Shown here one piece after another: positions 52,781 to 60,504 of a stretch of 64,000 nt of DNA. This DNA comes from Microbacterium keratanolyticum (GTDB lineage: Bacteria > Actinomycetota > Actinomycetes > Actinomycetales > Microbacteriaceae). Location: positions 2,108,001 to 2,172,000 of the forward strand of contig NZ_JAFBBQ010000001.1 of the NCBI RefSeq assembly GCF_016907255.1, read 5' to 3'. The first letter of the stretch is position 1; the number at the start of each line of letters is the position of its first letter. Below the pieces are notes generated by a model that saw nothing but the letters and a program-made list of their open reading frames with translations, was not told where the DNA came from and made no database searches. The position numbers and the translations under genes are program-made.

Positions 52781-53934
52781 ATGCAGAGACGATGAGCATC
52801 GCGTTAGACGTGAATCTCGCGGTGTCGCTCGTGTCGCTTGTGACGCTGGCGACCGCATTCGTGATCGGGCTCGCGCTCCTGCCTCGGCCCAGCAAGGCCA
52901 CTGTGATCTGGGCCTCGGCGTTCGTCCTCGGCACACTCGGCACGTATTGCCTCGTGGCCGCAGGGCAGCTCGAGTCGCGTGCGCTGCGCGCATTGTCGTC
53001 TGCGGTGATGATGACCTTCATCCCGATCGTCTGGCTCGGACTGCGTGCGTACCTGGGAAAGCGGATGCCCTGGTTCAGCGTGGTCGGCTACTCCCTTGCC
53101 ATGCTGGTGGCGTTGCCGCTGCTGGCGGGGTTGCCCGAGTTCGCGATCGGATTCCGTCTCGCGTTTCTGGGCTCGGGTGTCTTCGCGGGGTTCCTGGCGT
53201 ATGAACTGACTCGTATGCGTGCGGTGCAGCGTGACATTCTGCTGCCGCTCATATTCGCTGCCTGCGCCTATGTGCTGATCACGGTGCTGGCCGCGATGGA
53301 CGCGATCACCCAGTTCGCGGCTCCTCGCGCAGATCCGCTCGCGGTGGTGCGTGACATCAACGGCGTGGGATCGCTCGTGGTGAGCCAGTGCGCCGCGCTC
53401 ACGATCGTGCTGCTCGTGCGCACCCAGCGTCGGCGCAACAGGGGAGGTGCCGGTGCGGTCGTGAATCAGCTGACTGAGCGCCTGGCACGCGCCGAAGCGC
53501 TGAAGGAGGCCGCCTGGTCGCTCATCGATATCCGTCTCGATAATCGCGAAGATCTGCGGATCGCGGCGAAGTCGCAGGGTTACGCTCACATTCTCGACAC
53601 CTTCCATGAGCGCGTGCGAGCAGGGCTGCCGGCCAGTGCCGACGTGCAGCGCATCGATGAAGCCCGCGTGGTGGCGTTGATCCCGGGATCTGAGCAGGCG
53701 GTGCGCCACCATCTGCGCATCCTGTTGGCGAAGATCTCGGCTCCGGATGAGGGGCGGGATGCGGCCGCGATCTCCCGCGTCTCCGCGAGCATCGGCTGGG
53801 CGTCGGTCGCAGAGGAGGGATACGAGTATCAGGCGCTGCTGGCGGCCGCAGCCCTCGGTGCCGCCGACGCGCAGGTGCTCGGCGGTGGCCGCTGGGGCCG
53901 AGCTCGCGAGCTCGCGGCTACCCTGGAAGGGTGA
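52777..53934 (+). CDS. Seven-helix membrane protein with degenerate GGDEF-like domain
   Basis: 385 residues. Seven hydrophobic helices (about 10-35, 42-62, 75-92, 101-120, 126-143, 154-173, 198-215), a coiled coil (QLTERLARAEALKEAAWSLI), then ~140 residues with the GGDEF-fold layout: SLIDIRLDNREDLRIAAK in place of the DxDxFKxxND segment, and RIDEARVVALIPG (292-304) where R-x-GGDEF is expected. The catalytic GGDEF residues are absent, so it cannot be a normal diguanylate cyclase; it may sense a ligand or nucleotide. Coupled to the kinase gene and overlapping tsaB by 4 nt. Confidence 0.68.
   Translation: MNAETMSIALDVNLAVSLVSLVTLATAFVIGLALLPRPSKATVIWASAFVLGTLGTYCLVAAGQLESRALRALSSAVMMTFIPIVWLGLRAYLGKRMPWFSVVGYSLAMLVALPLLAGLPEFAIGFRLAFLGSGVFAGFLAYELTRMRAVQRDILLPLIFAACAYVLITVLAAMDAITQFAAPRADPLAVVRDINGVGSLVVSQCAALTIVLLVRTQRRRNRGGAGAVVNQLTERLARAEALKEAAWSLIDIRLDNREDLRIAAKSQGYAHILDTFHERVRAGLPASADVQRIDEARVVALIPGSEQAVRHHLRILLAKISAPDEGRDAAAISRVSASIGWASVAEEGYEYQALLAAAALGAADAQVLGGGRWGRARELAATLEG
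53919..53924 (+). promoter_or_regulatory. -10 hexamer before tsaB
   Basis: TACCCT, exactly 6 nt before GTG 53931, inside the end of the preceding gene. GGAAGG between them could also serve as a ribosome-binding site, so either mode is possible. Confidence 0.35.
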
Positions 53935-54554
53935 TCCTCGCCGTCGACACCTCCCTGGGCACTGCCATCGCCGTCATCGACGGTGCCGGCGCGATCTGCG
54001 CGGAGCGTGCGGCGGTCGATCCGCTCGGGCACGTTGAAGTCATCGGCGAGATGCTCGCAGAGACCCTGCAGGACGCCGGAGCGGAGCCAATCACGCACGT
54101 CGTCGCCGGCATGGGGCCGGGGCCGTTCACCGGGTTGCGCATCGGCATCGCCACGGCGCGTGCGGTTGCTCTGGCGCGAGCTATCACGGTCGTCCCGGTG
54201 CCGAGCCACTTCGCAGCCGCGCTGACCGAGATCGAGGCGGATGCCGCTGCGGGCCGCTTCGCGATCGTGACCGATGCGCGCCGGCGCGAGGTCGCCGTCA
54301 CCGTGTTCGACGGTCTTGATGCCGACGGTATCCCGCATGTCGTCGCCGACACGGTGCTCGTGCTGCGTGCCGATGCAGAGGCGCACCTCGCGGGGATTCG
54401 CGCTGTCGAGGTCACCGCGCTCTCCGCCGCAGCACTCGCACGGGTCGGCCAGCGTGCGCTCGCCGCCGGCCGCGATCTCACAGACAGCGAGCCGCTCTAC
54501 CTGCGCCAGCCCGACGTCGCACAGCCACGCGCTCCGAAACAGGTCGGATCATGA
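53931..54554 (+). CDS. tsaB: tRNA t6A synthesis protein TsaB
   Basis: 207 residues, GTG start. ASKHA-fold protein beginning MILAVDTSLGTAIAVIDGAG with the family mark VVAGMGPGPFTGLRIGIATA. It is the non-catalytic partner of TsaD in N6-threonylcarbamoyladenosine synthesis. It overlaps rimI by 4 nt; tsaB-rimI-tsaD is the standard order, cut off from tsaE by the GT2/GH18 cassette. Confidence 0.94.
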   Translation: MILAVDTSLGTAIAVIDGAGAICAERAAVDPLGHVEVIGEMLAETLQDAGAEPITHVVAGMGPGPFTGLRIGIATARAVALARAITVVPVPSHFAAALTEIEADAAAGRFAIVTDARRREVAVTVFDGLDADGIPHVVADTVLVLRADAEAHLAGIRAVEVTALSAAALARVGQRALAAGRDLTDSEPLYLRQPDVAQPRAPKQVGS

Positions 54555-55054
54555 TCCGACCCGCCGGAGCATCCGATCTCGACGCGATCATGCGCATCGA
54601 GACCGCATCCTTCCCGACCGACGCCTGGAGTGCCGAGATGATGGCGGCCGAGCTCCTCTCCGAGCACGGTCGCTACTTCGTCGATGACGAGTTCGGAGAG
54701 ATCGTCGGCTACGGGGGAGTGCGCGCACTGCGCGGATCCAGCGACGCCGATATCCAGACGATCGCGCTCGACGCCGCTCACCGCGGGGCCGGACGCGGGC
54801 GGGCGCTCCTGCGCGCGTTACTCGGCGAGGCATCCGACCGCGGCGCGAACGAGGTGTTCCTCGAAGTGCGCGCCGACAACCCCACGGCCGAGAAGCTGTA
54901 CAGCTCCGAGGGGTTCGCCGAACTCGGCCGCCGCCCGCGCTACTACCAGCCCGACGACGTCGACGCGATCGTGATGCGGCTCGATCTGCGCGTCTGGCGT
55001 GAGCGCGACGCATCCGCGACATCCGATTCCGCGACCGAGGAGAGCACCGCATGA
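54551..55054 (+). CDS. rimI: Ribosomal protein S18-alanine N-acetyltransferase RimI
   Basis: 167 residues, GNAT fold. The acetyl-CoA loop is [18 protein letters not shown], followed by [20 protein letters not shown] and [20 protein letters not shown], the RimI/ArdI core. The C-terminal ~20 residues are a Ser/Thr/Glu tail. Coupled by 4-nt overlaps to tsaB and tsaD on both sides. Confidence 0.92.
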   Translation: MIRPAGASDLDAIMRIETASFPTDAWSAEMMAAELLSEHGRYFVDDEFGEIVGYGGVRALRGSSDADIQTIALDAAHRGAGRGRALLRALLGEASDRGANEVFLEVRADNPTAEKLYSSEGFAELGRRPRYYQPDDVDAIVMRLDLRVWRERDASATSDSATEESTA

Positions 55055-56136
55055 CCACCGCCCCCCTGGTTCTCGGCATCGAGACGAGCTGCGACGAGAC
55101 CGGCATCGGCATCGTCCGCGGCCGCACCCTGCTGTCGAACACGATCGCGTCCAGCATGGACGAGCACGCCCGCTACGGCGGCGTCGTCCCCGAGGTCGCC
55201 GCGCGTGCCCACCTTGAGGCGCTGGAGCCGTCGATCGAACAGGCGCTCGCCGAGGCACAGGTGCGCCTGGAGGATCTCGACGCGATCGCCGTGACCAGCG
55301 GGCCGGGTCTTGCAGGAGCACTCATGGTCGGCATCGGTGCCGCCAAGGGGCTCGCCGCCGCGCTCGACAAGCCGCTGTACGCGGTCAACCATCTCGTCGG
55401 ACACATCGCCGCTGACATCCTCGCGGGAGACGCAGAATCTGCGCCTCTCGAGTATCCGACGATCGCGCTGCTGGTGAGCGGCGGGCACACCTCTCTGCTG
55501 CACGTACGCGACCTCACGACCGACGTCGAGATGCTCGGCGAGACGATGGACGACGCGGCCGGCGAGGCCTTCGACAAGGTCGCGCGCCTGCTCGGCCTGC
55601 CCTACCCCGGTGGGCCGGAGATCGACCGTGCGGCCGTCGGCGGCGACCCGCAGGCGATCCGCTTCCCGCGCGGACTCTCCCGGGCCTCAGACATGGCGAA
55701 GCACCGCTACGACTTCTCGTTCTCCGGTCTCAAGACGGCCGTCGCCCGCTGGGTCGAACAGCAGGAGGCGACGGGGGAGCCGGTGCCCGTCGCGGATGTT
55801 GCGGCGAGCTTCCGCGAGGCCGTCGTGGATGTGCTGGTCACGAAGGCGCTCGCAGCCTGCAAGGATCTCGGCGTTCCGCGCCTTCTGCTCGGCGGCGGCG
55901 TCATCGCGAACCGACGCCTGCGTGACGTCGCCTTGGAGCGGGCGGCAGAGGCCGGGGTGAGTGTGCGGATTCCCCCGCTGTCGCTGTGCACCGACAACGG
56001 AGCGATGATCGCAGGGCTGGCCGCAGAGCTCATCGCGTCGGGGCGTCGCCCGTCCACGCTCGCGTTCGGCGCCGACTCGACGCTGCCCGTGACCGAGATC
56101 CAGGTCGCCGAACGGGAGGCCGTCGATGTCGGATGA
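55051..56136 (+). CDS. tsaD: tRNA threonylcarbamoyltransferase TsaD
   Basis: 361 residues. [20 protein letters not shown], the metal-binding [10 protein letters not shown] (H-x3-H), [29 protein letters not shown] and [13 protein letters not shown] identify TsaD (Kae1/Gcp), the catalytic subunit that transfers threonylcarbamoyl to A37 of ANN-decoding tRNAs. It overlaps the following small membrane-protein gene by 11 nt. Confidence 0.97.
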   Translation: MTTAPLVLGIETSCDETGIGIVRGRTLLSNTIASSMDEHARYGGVVPEVAARAHLEALEPSIEQALAEAQVRLEDLDAIAVTSGPGLAGALMVGIGAAKGLAAALDKPLYAVNHLVGHIAADILAGDAESAPLEYPTIALLVSGGHTSLLHVRDLTTDVEMLGETMDDAAGEAFDKVARLLGLPYPGGPEIDRAAVGGDPQAIRFPRGLSRASDMAKHRYDFSFSGLKTAVARWVEQQEATGEPVPVADVAASFREAVVDVLVTKALAACKDLGVPRLLLGGGVIANRRLRDVALERAAEAGVSVRIPPLSLCTDNGAMIAGLAAELIASGRRPSTLAFGADSTLPVTEIQVAEREAVDVG

Positions 56137-56518
56137 CCGTGGCTACAGTCGCCTCCCCACCGCCCCGACGCCGGTCACCGTAGAGACGGGGCCCGACGCC
56201 GATCACATCGGGTGGCAGCCGGACGCGATCGCCGTGGGCGCCGCCGCAGGTTCCGGTGCGGCGCCCGCTGTCGCATCCACCCCTCGGATCGGACCGTGGG
56301 CGCTGTTGGCGGCCATCGTCGCGCTTGTGGCATCGTTCTTCGTAGGGTGGGGAATCCCGCTCGCGATCATTGCCGTGGTCGCCTCGATCATCGCCCTGCG
56401 GCGGCCGGTCGAGAACCGGGCGCTCGCGATCTGGTCGCTTGTGCTCGCGGTGCTGGCCACGCTCTACAGCGCGGGCTGGCTGGTCTGGTACGCGTACGAG
56501 TTCAACATTCTGGGGTGA
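56126..56518 (+). CDS. DUF4190-like small membrane protein
   Basis: 130 residues. A ~50-residue Pro/Ala/Thr-rich cytosolic part precedes helices [36 protein letters not shown] and [20 protein letters not shown]. The [20 protein letters not shown] pattern resembles DUF4190/tetraspan-half proteins of actinobacteria. No function known. Starts inside tsaD and is followed within 2 nt by the next gene, so probably the same transcript. Confidence 0.65.
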   Translation: MSDDRGYSRLPTAPTPVTVETGPDADHIGWQPDAIAVGAAAGSGAAPAVASTPRIGPWALLAAIVALVASFFVGWGIPLAIIAVVASIIALRRPVENRALAIWSLVLAVLATLYSAGWLVWYAYEFNILG

Positions 56519-56520
56519 TC

Positions 56521-57705
56521 ATGTTCACCGAGGTCGAAGCAATGGAGCTTCGTGCCCTGCAGCACCGCGCATATGGGCGCGGCGGTGCGCTCACCGATGC
56601 GGATGCCGCGCGCTTGCGTGAATTGGAAGCCCGCCGGATCGCTCCGACGGCTGAACCCGGCGATGCGGAAGCTGACGCCGTTGCGACGAACGCGGGGACC
56701 GATGAACTCCGACGCGAAGTGGCAGGGAGTGACGGTGACGCGGCCACCTCCGGGGAAGAGCTCCCTTCGGACGACGCCTCTGATGCCGCTCCTGAGCCGC
56801 CGCGCGCACCGGAGCGGCTCGCTGATCGCCTCCGCCGACGACTCGGCGACGGCGTGGACGCGCTGCGCGCGAAGTCGTGGGCCCGGCGTCCGCGCGTGGT
56901 CGTCGGTGCGCTGATCGGCGCGCTCGTGCTGGCCTTCGGCGTCGGCCTGGCCTTTCCGCGCACACCGGTCGTCGCCCTGCACGAGACCTCAGAGCAGCAG
57001 GATCGGCGCGCGGCGATCGTCGCCCAGTACGAGGACCTCGATGAGGGCAGCCTCATCCTCATCGCCGCGCGGGGCATCGGGACACTCTGGTATGCGACAT
57101 CCAGCGAAGAGCAGCTCCGGTGCGCGATCGTCGACAACAGCGACCTCATGCAGCAGCAGTGCATGCGACCAGGCGATGGCCGGACCGACGGGCTGCAGAT
57201 CTTCCTGGACCCGGCCAATCCCGAGGTTCCCGGCTACTTCGGTCAGGTCGCCTTCTCGGTGGAGGGGCTTCCGATCGGTTCGCTGCAGGAGCTCACGGGA
57301 TTCACCAGCGTGGACACGTCGCTGCTCACCGAGGAGGAGCAGCGTTTCGCCGATGGTCTGGTCGTGGAGGGGTATGCGCCCGGTGCGCAGATTCTCGGCT
57401 ACCTGGACGATCAGCCCATCTGGCTCGCGTACTCCGCTGGAGGGTCTCAGACCTGTCTGCTCTATGACGAGCCGCTGGGGGAGATGGAGGTGAGCTGTGA
57501 TGAGGTCTCTGGCGTCGCCATCGTCACGTCGGGGGACGGAGAGGAGGGCCCGGAGGCGCGAGTGCCCATCTCCTTCCGGACGGTCTCTGCGCAGACCGGC
57601 GAGTCCGTGCTGGTCGAGCTGTTCGCGACGGGCTATGGAGGCTTCTCGCTGACGATCACGCGGTCAGCGGATCATCCGCCGACCGCGTGGGGTCCGCGGC
57701 TTTAG
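56521..57705 (+). CDS. Single-pass membrane protein with extracellular domain, unknown
   Basis: 394 residues from ATG 56521. The N terminus (LRALQHRAYGRGGALTDADA, then ARLRELEARR) is helical, followed by an acidic disordered stretch, a basic patch, one membrane helix (VVVGALIGALVLAFGVGLAF, ~130-150) and ~245 extracellular residues with several Cys (LRCAIVD, QQQCMRPG, SQTCLLYDE, VSCDEVSG), likely disulphide-linked. No family was recognised. Follows the DUF4190-like gene by 2 nt. Confidence 0.6.
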   Translation: MFTEVEAMELRALQHRAYGRGGALTDADAARLRELEARRIAPTAEPGDAEADAVATNAGTDELRREVAGSDGDAATSGEELPSDDASDAAPEPPRAPERLADRLRRRLGDGVDALRAKSWARRPRVVVGALIGALVLAFGVGLAFPRTPVVALHETSEQQDRRAAIVAQYEDLDEGSLILIAARGIGTLWYATSSEEQLRCAIVDNSDLMQQQCMRPGDGRTDGLQIFLDPANPEVPGYFGQVAFSVEGLPIGSLQELTGFTSVDTSLLTEEEQRFADGLVVEGYAPGAQILGYLDDQPIWLAYSAGGSQTCLLYDEPLGEMEVSCDEVSGVAIVTSGDGEEGPEARVPISFRTVSAQTGESVLVELFATGYGGFSLTITRSADHPPTAWGPRL

Positions 57706-57738
57706 TGAGGCGCTCCCGGGCGCTCCGCTGTGCGACCG

Positions 57739-58935
57739 CTAGGCGGCGTCGACGCGGTCGGCGAGGATCGCGTGCCGTTTGCTGCCGACGCGCGCCAGGA
57801 TCAGCGTGGCCGCGTTCGGGCCCCGCAACGTGAGCTTCTTCCGGAAGGTCGCGGGGTCGATGTCCACGCCGCGCTTCTTGATCTCCAGCGTTCCGATCTC
57901 GCCAGCCCGCAGCGCGGCGCTGATCGCCTTCGGGGTCACGGGCAACACCTCGCGCACGCGGAACGACTGTACGAAGGGGCTCGTCAGTGCGGCATCGGAT
58001 GTGAGGTAGGCGATGTGCTCATCGAGCATCCCCGCCTCCAAGTGGCGAGCCACATCGCCGATCAGCCGGGCGCGGATGACGGCGCCGTCCGGCTCGTGCA
58101 GGAACGCACCGAGTTCGCGCACCGGCGCGTCCTCGCTGTCCGCGGGCGCGGTCAGCTCGTGGGTGTGTCCGCCGCGTACGACCATCGCCGCACGGTGCAC
58201 GCCGGGGCGCGCAAGTGCGCCGGACCACAGCACGAGCTCGACCACACTGCCGTCGACGCTCACCCACTGCGCCTCGCTCTCGGCGGGCAGCTGGTCGCGG
58301 TCGTGCCCCGGTCCGAGCTTGATGCCCACGGGCATCCGCGTGGCGAGATCGAAAGCCCAGTCGAGCGAGGGGGAGTAGTCGGTTGCGGCCACCCGGCGCG
58401 TCTCACTGTGCCCAGCGGTGCGTCGGGCGGGATCCAGCCACACCGCGTCGATGCCGGTGAGATCCGCGGTCTCCGCGGTGCTATGCAGCACGGTCGCGTC
58501 GTCCCCGAAGGGGGCGAGGTTGAAGGCGGTGAGGGCGGCGGTGATCTCGTCAGCATCCACCGCGGTGACACGCAGGCCCGCGCCTGCGAAAGCAAGGGAG
58601 TCACCGCCGATCCCACAGCCGAGATCGGCGACGTGGGTGATGCCCGCGGTGCGCAGACGTCCGGCGTGCCGTGCGGCGACGGAGAGGCGCGTCGCCTGCT
58701 CGAGGCCCGCGCGGGTGAACAGCATCCGAGACGCGAACTCGCCGAACTTCGTCCGCGCCTTCGCCCGGAGGTGCGCCTGCCCGACCACCGCGGCGACGAG
58801 GTCGGGGCCGTGGCCCGCGGCGCGCAGCGTCGAGACCGCGCGAGCAGCGGCGTCTGTCGTCTCCACTGTGCCGAGTGCATCCAGCAGGCGCAGGCCCTCG
58901 GGGGTGAGCAGGGCGGTGAGCTCAGACATTTCCAC
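57739..58935 (-). CDS. Class I SAM-dependent methyltransferase with THUMP-like C-terminal domain
   Basis: 398 residues. GTG 58935 is chosen because TAGGCT lies exactly 6 nt upstream; ATG 58929 is the alternative. Residues ~90-200 form the SAM fold: VADLGCGIGGDSLAFAGAGL, VTAVDADEITAALTAFN and AVWLDPARRT. The C-terminal ~80 residues (IGTLEIKKRGVDIDPATFRK, then ATLILARVGSKRHAIL) match the THUMP-like domain of a family predicted to methylate RNA. The target is not established. Convergent with the preceding gene. Confidence 0.85.
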   Translation of the reverse strand: MEMSELTALLTPEGLRLLDALGTVETTDAAARAVSTLRAAGHGPDLVAAVVGQAHLRAKARTKFGEFASRMLFTRAGLEQATRLSVAARHAGRLRTAGITHVADLGCGIGGDSLAFAGAGLRVTAVDADEITAALTAFNLAPFGDDATVLHSTAETADLTGIDAVWLDPARRTAGHSETRRVAATDYSPSLDWAFDLATRMPVGIKLGPGHDRDQLPAESEAQWVSVDGSVVELVLWSGALARPGVHRAAMVVRGGHTHELTAPADSEDAPVRELGAFLHEPDGAVIRARLIGDVARHLEAGMLDEHIAYLTSDAALTSPFVQSFRVREVLPVTPKAISAALRAGEIGTLEIKKRGVDIDPATFRKKLTLRGPNAATLILARVGSKRHAILADRVDAA

Positions 58936-58941
58936 CGGATC

Positions 58942-58947
58942 AGCCTA
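58942..58947 (-). promoter_or_regulatory. -10 hexamer before methyltransferase gene
   Basis: TAGGCT on the minus strand, exactly 6 nt before GTG 58935; it supports the GTG over the ATG two codons later. Confidence 0.45.
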
Positions 58948-58979
58948 GACCGGCGGGCGTGTGCGCCCACGGCGAAACG

Positions 58980-59006
58980 TTGGCACTCGCATTGCGTGAG
59001 TGCCAA
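58980..59006 (+). promoter_or_regulatory. CIRCE operator 1 of groES
   Basis: TTGGCACTC-N9-GAGTGCCAA, perfect 9-bp arms with exact 9-bp spacing. CIRCE is the binding site of the HrcA heat-shock repressor. Confidence 0.9.
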
Positions 59007-59026
59007 TGAAGCGCGTAAGGTGAGTG

Positions 59027-59053
59027 TTAGCACTCTCGGGTAGAGAGTGCGAA
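59027..59053 (+). promoter_or_regulatory. CIRCE operator 2 of groES
   Basis: TTAGCACTC-N9-GAGTGCGAA, one mismatch to the CIRCE consensus with exact 9-bp spacing, 37 nt before the groES start. Centre-to-centre distance to operator 1 is 47 bp. Confidence 0.9.
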
Positions 59054-59090
59054 TGACTTCCGATGTCTCTGTCATAGAAAGAGGTAGACC

Positions 59091-59387
59091 GTGTCGGTTT
59101 CCATCAAGCCGCTCGAGGACCGCATCGTCATCAAGCAGGTCGAGGCCGAGCAGACCACCGCGAGTGGCCTGGTCATCCCTGACACTGCCAAGGAGAAGCC
59201 CCAGGAGGGCGAGGTCGTGGCCGTGGGCCCCGGCCGCATCGACGACAACGGCAACCGTGTTCCGCTCGACGTCGCCGTCGGCGACCGCGTCCTGTACAGC
59301 AAGTACGGCGGCACCGAGGTGAAGTTCGGCGCCGACGAGTACCTCGTCCTCTCGGCGCGCGACGTTCTGGCGGTCGTCGTCCGCTGA
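59091..59387 (+). CDS. groES: Co-chaperonin GroES
   Basis: 98 residues, GTG start after [57 protein letters not shown] and [20 protein letters not shown] are textbook GroES, including the mobile loop that docks on GroEL. Two CIRCE operators precede it. No groEL follows: a terminator and a rarD gene lie downstream, so groES is a single-gene unit here. Confidence 0.98.
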   Translation: MSVSIKPLEDRIVIKQVEAEQTTASGLVIPDTAKEKPQEGEVVAVGPGRIDDNGNRVPLDVAVGDRVLYSKYGGTEVKFGADEYLVLSARDVLAVVVR

Positions 59388-59400
59388 CGACAGCTGCAGG

Positions 59401-59436
59401 CGAAGGGCTCGGATGCTACGGCATCCGGGCCCTTCG
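59401..59436 (+). terminator. Terminator after groES
   Basis: 16-bp arms 59401-59416 and 59421-59436 with one mismatch around a TACG loop, followed by TCATTTTG, 13 nt after the stop. Confidence 0.8.
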
Positions 59437-59448
59437 TCATTTTGTCCC

Positions 59449-59454
59449 TACAGT
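59449..59454 (+). promoter_or_regulatory. -10 hexamer before rarD
   Basis: TACAGT, exactly 6 nt before ATG 59461, no ribosome-binding site. Confidence 0.45.
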
Positions 59455-59460
59455 TGACGG

Positions 59461-60375
59461 ATGACAACTGAGCTGCGCATCGGATTCGCGTACACGGCAG
59501 CCGCGTACGTGCTGTGGGGATTCGTTCCGCTCTTCTTCGTCTTGCTCATCCCCACCGGTCCGTGGGAGATCGTCGCGATGCGGGTGCTGTTCTCGCTCGT
59601 GCTGTGCGTCCTCCTGCTGACCGTCACCCGCGGGTGGGCGGCGTTCCTCGCGATTCTGCGCGACCGTCGTCTGCGGTGGCTCACTCTTCTCGCCGGCGCC
59701 CTCATCTTCATCAACTGGCAGACCTACATCGTCGGCGTCGTCACCGATCGCGTTCTCGAAACCAGCCTCGGCTACTTCATGAACCCGATCCTGATCGTGC
59801 TCCTCGGCGTGATCGTGCTGCGCGAGCGCCTGCGGCCGCTGCAGTGGGTTGCCATCGGCATCGCCGCGGTCGCGGTCGCAGTGACCGTGATCGGCTATGG
59901 AACGGTGCCGTGGATCGCCCTGCTGCTCGCCTTCTCGTTCGGCCTCTACGGACTCGTCAAGAAGAAGATCGGGCCCCGGGTGGATGCCGTCTCCGGCCTC
60001 ACTCTCGAGACCATGTGGCTCACGCCGGTCGCCATCATCGAACTCGTGATCGTCGCGATGACGACCGGCATCACCTTCGGAACACTCGGATGGGGCCACG
60101 CGGCGCTGCTCGCTGCGACCGGCGTCGTGACCGCGGTGCCGCTGCTGCTGTTCGCTGGGGGAGCGCGTCGGATCCCGCTGAGCATGGCTGGCATCCTGCA
60201 GTTCATCACGCCGATCATGATCTTCCTCATCGGCACGTTCCTTCTGCATGAACCCATGCCGCCGGAGCGCTGGGCGGGCTTCATCCTGGTGTGGATCGCT
60301 GTGGTGGTCTTCCTGCTCGACGTGCTCCTGGCCAGTCGAAAAGGACGCCGGGCGGCGCCGGTCGAACTCGTCTAG
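59461..60375 (+). CDS. rarD: EamA-family transporter RarD
   Basis: 304 residues with ten membrane helices in two EamA halves. N-terminal GFAYTAAAYVLWGFVPLFFV and NWQTYIVGVVTDRVLETSLG, then YFMNPILIVLLGVIVLRERL and GWGHAALLAATGVVTAVPLL are RarD-specific. RarD was first linked to chloramphenicol resistance, but its physiological substrate is unclear. Monocistronic, downstream of the groES terminator. Confidence 0.88.
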   Translation: MTTELRIGFAYTAAAYVLWGFVPLFFVLLIPTGPWEIVAMRVLFSLVLCVLLLTVTRGWAAFLAILRDRRLRWLTLLAGALIFINWQTYIVGVVTDRVLETSLGYFMNPILIVLLGVIVLRERLRPLQWVAIGIAAVAVAVTVIGYGTVPWIALLLAFSFGLYGLVKKKIGPRVDAVSGLTLETMWLTPVAIIELVIVAMTTGITFGTLGWGHAALLAATGVVTAVPLLLFAGGARRIPLSMAGILQFITPIMIFLIGTFLLHEPMPPERWAGFILVWIAVVVFLLDVLLASRKGRRAAPVELV

Positions 60376-60504
60376 CAGAGGTGGGTGCACTCGGGGCAGA
60401 TCGTTAACGCACCGAGACAATGCGTGAGCGTGGTTGTCATAGGGTGAGACCACCCGATAGTGGGCATCGTAAACAGTCCACGTTCATACACGCAAAGGAG
60501 CACC

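Noticed and set aside
57730..59043. 437-residue plus-strand ORF
   Set aside because: Antisense to the methyltransferase gene and running over the first CIRCE site; no motif.
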